Shown in pieces: positions 61,860 through 64,000 of a stretch of 64,000 nt of DNA (positions within the stretch are counted from its first letter, which is position 1; each line of letters opens with the position of its first letter). Source of the stretch: Euryodendron excelsum (lineage: Eukaryota; Streptophyta; Magnoliopsida; Ericales; Pentaphylacaceae); the NCBI GenBank assembly GCA_033060915.1, contig CM065398.1:513501-577500 (forward strand). The letters run 5' to 3'. The notes beneath the pieces were generated by a model that did not search any database, had not been told where the DNA came from, and saw nothing but the letters and a program-made list of their open reading frames with translations. A program made the position numbers and the translations under genes.

Positions 61860-62084
61860 TGTGCGATACATATAAGCCTTTGGGTGGAAAAGGGGTTGAA
61901 TTTTCCATATTTGCCACTTAAAAAATATCACGTTCTTGTCACATGCGAATTTTTTGTTCATTTTTCAAACAAAAAGTAACATTTTAACAAATTAAAAATG
62001 TAAGAGCTTAATTGCTATAAATAAAAATGAAAGTCTTGAAATGATATTTTATGTAATGTGTAAGGTTGCAAAGTATAATTAACC

Positions 62085-62150
62085 CTTGAAGGAATAAAAA
62101 AGAGGAAACCAAATGCATGAAAAAAGGAGTAGACTAATATATACTTGACA
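62085..62150 (-). repeat. Left LTR of Copia element 3, second part
   Basis: It continues the LTR with AAACCAAATGCATGAA and CTAATATATACTTGACA, matching the last 50 or so bases of the LTR at 63034-63223. Confidence 0.65.
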
Positions 62151-62479
62151 TCTCTCCCTCAAACTCAAGGAGTGAATGCAAATGCTAACTTGAATTTGTA
62201 AACTCAATCATGAAAATGCCCTATGGATGTGTTTTGGTGAAAATATCAATAATTTGATTAGAAGAATAGAATAAGAGAAGATGAACAGTGACTTAAATAG
62301 AGTAAACTGGCCAAGGGGACTTTGGAACTAGTTTAGGGTTGAATTGAACAAGTTAACCCAGCTAGAGAGTATATGCACAGGTAGATGATGCATGAGTGCA
62401 TTCAATGGATTCTCACTAAAAAAAGAGAGATTACTAGGATAATCAAAATAGGATATGGTGCAAGGGCATAGTGACAAAA

Positions 62480-62710
62480 GAGCTGTAAGATCTAGGGTCC
62501 AAGGGGCTCATGGATAGAGAACAACCAAAAAAATCCATGGGTCTCAGGGAAGGAAGAGCTAGAAAATCTAGGGGCTTAGGGAGAGAAGAGCCAGGGTTTA
62601 AAGAGAAAGGAGCCATGAAATCTAAAGGGCTCAATGAGAAAGGAGCTAAAAGATTCAAGGGACTTAACGAGAGACCAACTAGAAGGTCCAAGAGGCTCAG
62701 TAAGAGAGGA
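62480..62710. repeat. Degenerate minisatellite of about 36 bp
   Basis: About six diverged units on the theme AATCTAGGGGCTCAGGGA...GAAGAGC run inside the Copia 3 remnant. The minus strand reads repeats like SLSPLDFLAP, and the plus strand a basic GLREGRARKS-type peptide; neither resembles a known protein. Confidence 0.7.
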
Positions 62711-63033
62711 ATAAGAAGATGCAAGCGCAAGATCAATTGAACAAAGTAGATGTGCATAGAGAGTATGTGTGGATTGTGTATGTGAAGATCAAGCACATAA
62801 GGAGAGGAGGAAAGTGAGGGCGTGTGTAGAGGTTTTTAGTGATGATTTTTGCACAGTTAGACTCTAGAAGTCATGAGGAATTATATGGTGGTGTTAAAAA
62901 ATAGTAGAACCTCCAAAGGTTAATAAAAAAAAAAACTAAGAAATGATCATAGGGGTGCGATGAAAGAGCAATACAAGCCATAGATTCACCAATGGTGATA
63001 GGGCTTTTAGTGGAGGCTATGGCTCTTATACCA

Positions 63034-63223
63034 CATTAGAATAAATTGTAAAGAGAAAAAGAAGAGATAGAGAGAGAGCTGTCATAGAGAATCGAACCTT
63101 TGTGTATTAATATGTATTACAATGACAGAATCCCTATATACAGGCACAAATAAGTATTGTACAAGAAATAGAAAAAAAGAACCAAATACACAAATAAAGA
63201 TGCAACTAATATATACTTTAACA
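63034..63223 (-). repeat. Right (5') LTR of Copia element 3
   Basis: It is bounded on the left by a reversed tRNA-iMet-type primer-binding site and ends ATACTTTAACA. It is uninterrupted, unlike its partner. Confidence 0.7.
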
Positions 63224-64000
63224 TTGACAATGATTCAAGGTCAATCAAACCCTAAATTCATGCAAAATTGAAGTATTCAAACCATGCTCCACTCCTATGT
63301 AATTTTTTTGAAACGTTCTTACCTCTTCTAAGATGAATTTCAAGGCAAAATTGAAAAAACAAGCATTTTCAAAAATAAAAAAAAAAAAACCCATCTAAAA
63401 CGCGTTTAAGGTTGCACCTAGTAAGATAAAAATTATTACAACCACCTTACCTGGTGTCAAAATCTAAACACTAAAAATGCTTCTAGAGAGTAATCTTAAT
63501 GTGTATTTTTTTTTTAAATTGCACTACTTCTCTAACCATTTTACAGGCAATTAAGCATAATAAAATGAGACTCTGTTCAAATATCTTTAACCCTCTTCCT
63601 ACTCTCTCTTTCTACTCTCTTACTCTCATTTTTTTCTTCTCCATTCAAACCAAAAGTAAAGATATGATGGAAGGAGATCCATAAAGTTCTTAATGAAAAA
63701 GAAAAGGATGAAGAAAATGTTCACTACCATTACCATCGTAGACATTTTATTTCCCTTAATCTTTACTTCTATTTCTTTTAGACCTTCCCTACTCTCTCTC
63801 CCCTTTATCATTTGATTTTCTTTTGTATAAGCCTCAATATGTGTTTGTTACACTTTCTAATCTAGCCTGGCTACTATAGAATTGCCATCAAATGGGTACT
63901 ACAAACCGAAGAAAGCAAGCCAGAAGCACCTTAGCCACCAAAAAAAACATTTTCAACTCCTTTTATTGGGACTCTAGAAACCAAAATATTGTCGTACGTG
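63224..64000. other. Unassigned right edge
   Basis: AT-rich DNA with poly-A and poly-T tracts and pyrimidine-rich TCTCTTTCTACTCTC near 63604. No gene or element border is supported. Confidence 0.5.

Larger units (their letters stand above)
56992..62084. mobile_element. MITE with GGTTAATTATACTTTG ends, second layer of the nest
   Basis: Perfect 16-bp inverted ends GGTTAATTATACTTTG / CAAAGTATAATTAACC break the left LTR of Copia 3. Further homology between the arms (57021-57068 and reversed 61896-61945, shared GACAAG.ACGTGATC and GTAAATATG/GCAAATATG) shows long inverted repeats. After removing inner insertions only about 430 bp remain. Long inverted ends suggest a Mutator-type MITE; no exact target duplication is visible. 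Confidence 0.72.
56787..63223 (-). mobile_element. Deleted Copia element 3, outermost layer of a nest
   Basis: The right LTR (63034-63223) and a left LTR split into 56787-56991 and 62085-62150 share AAAGAGAAAAAGAAGA, TATTGTACAAGAAAT and CTAATATATACTT. On the minus strand a primer-binding site TGGTATAAGAGCC (63021-63033) follows the 5' LTR and a purine run GAGGGAGAGA precedes the 3' LTR (62151-62160). Only about 0.9 kb of internal sequence remains, with no pol domain. No target duplication was found. Confidence 0.7.

Noticed and set aside
1..64000. CRISPR arrays, biosynthetic cluster, viral integrant or antiphage-type system
   Set aside because: No regularly spaced repeats, no clustered enzyme genes and no viral replication or capsid genes; the window is ordinary plant nuclear DNA with three host genes and transposons.

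Overview
This is a nuclear-genome window from a eudicot flowering plant. Three host genes are recognisable, all interrupted by spliceosomal introns with GT/AG borders: the 3' two thirds of ARPC2 (Arp2/3 complex subunit 2, + strand, 60-11414), a complete TAF11 (TFIID subunit 11, - strand, 16089-22665) and a complete BAM3-type CLAVATA1-family LRR receptor kinase (- strand, 37696-41692). The closest protein resemblances I can recall are Arabidopsis ARPC2A/DISTORTED2, TAF11 and BAM3. The rest is AT-rich non-coding DNA and transposable elements; most open frames in it are chance or transposon remnants. I see no bacterial, organellar, rRNA, tRNA or CRISPR feature.

Layout. 1-11.4 kb: ARPC2, with seven visible coding exons and long introns that hold two short inverted-repeat transposons, a foldback and several small tandem repeats. 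11.4-16.1 kb: convergent intergenic space between ARPC2 and TAF11, without a supported gene. 16.1-23.8 kb: TAF11 with its probable 5' leader exon and TATA box; its 4.4-kb second intron contains a decayed Copia retrotransposon in antisense orientation, itself cut by a hAT-like MITE with a perfect 8-bp target duplication. 23.9-30.1 kb: an inverted-repeat (Mutator-like) element just upstream of the TAF11 promoter, split by a second Copia element (24899-29390) with intact LTR ends and a perfect 5-bp target duplication. 30.3-34.1 kb: two solo LTRs and a palindromic miniature LTR element (TRIM), each with a 5-bp target duplication. 37.7-41.7 kb: BAM3. 42-64 kb: no supported gene; it holds a 1.4-kb non-autonomous hAT element, two tandem Helitron-like units, and a nested stack in which a Copia LTR is broken by a MITE, which is broken by a long solo-LTR-like unit, which is broken by another solo LTR.

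The three genes have unrelated roles: actin nucleation, basal transcription, and CLE-peptide perception at the plasma membrane. I recall TAF11 and BAM3 as adjacent loci in Arabidopsis (AT4G20280 and AT4G20270), so their proximity here probably reflects ancient microsynteny now expanded by about 14 kb of transposon insertions. The most unusual structures are the palindromic TRIM that integrated as one unit, the multi-level nest at 56.8-63.2 kb, and the tandem Helitrons. All coordinates were derived by eye; transposon edges without a target duplication are approximate.
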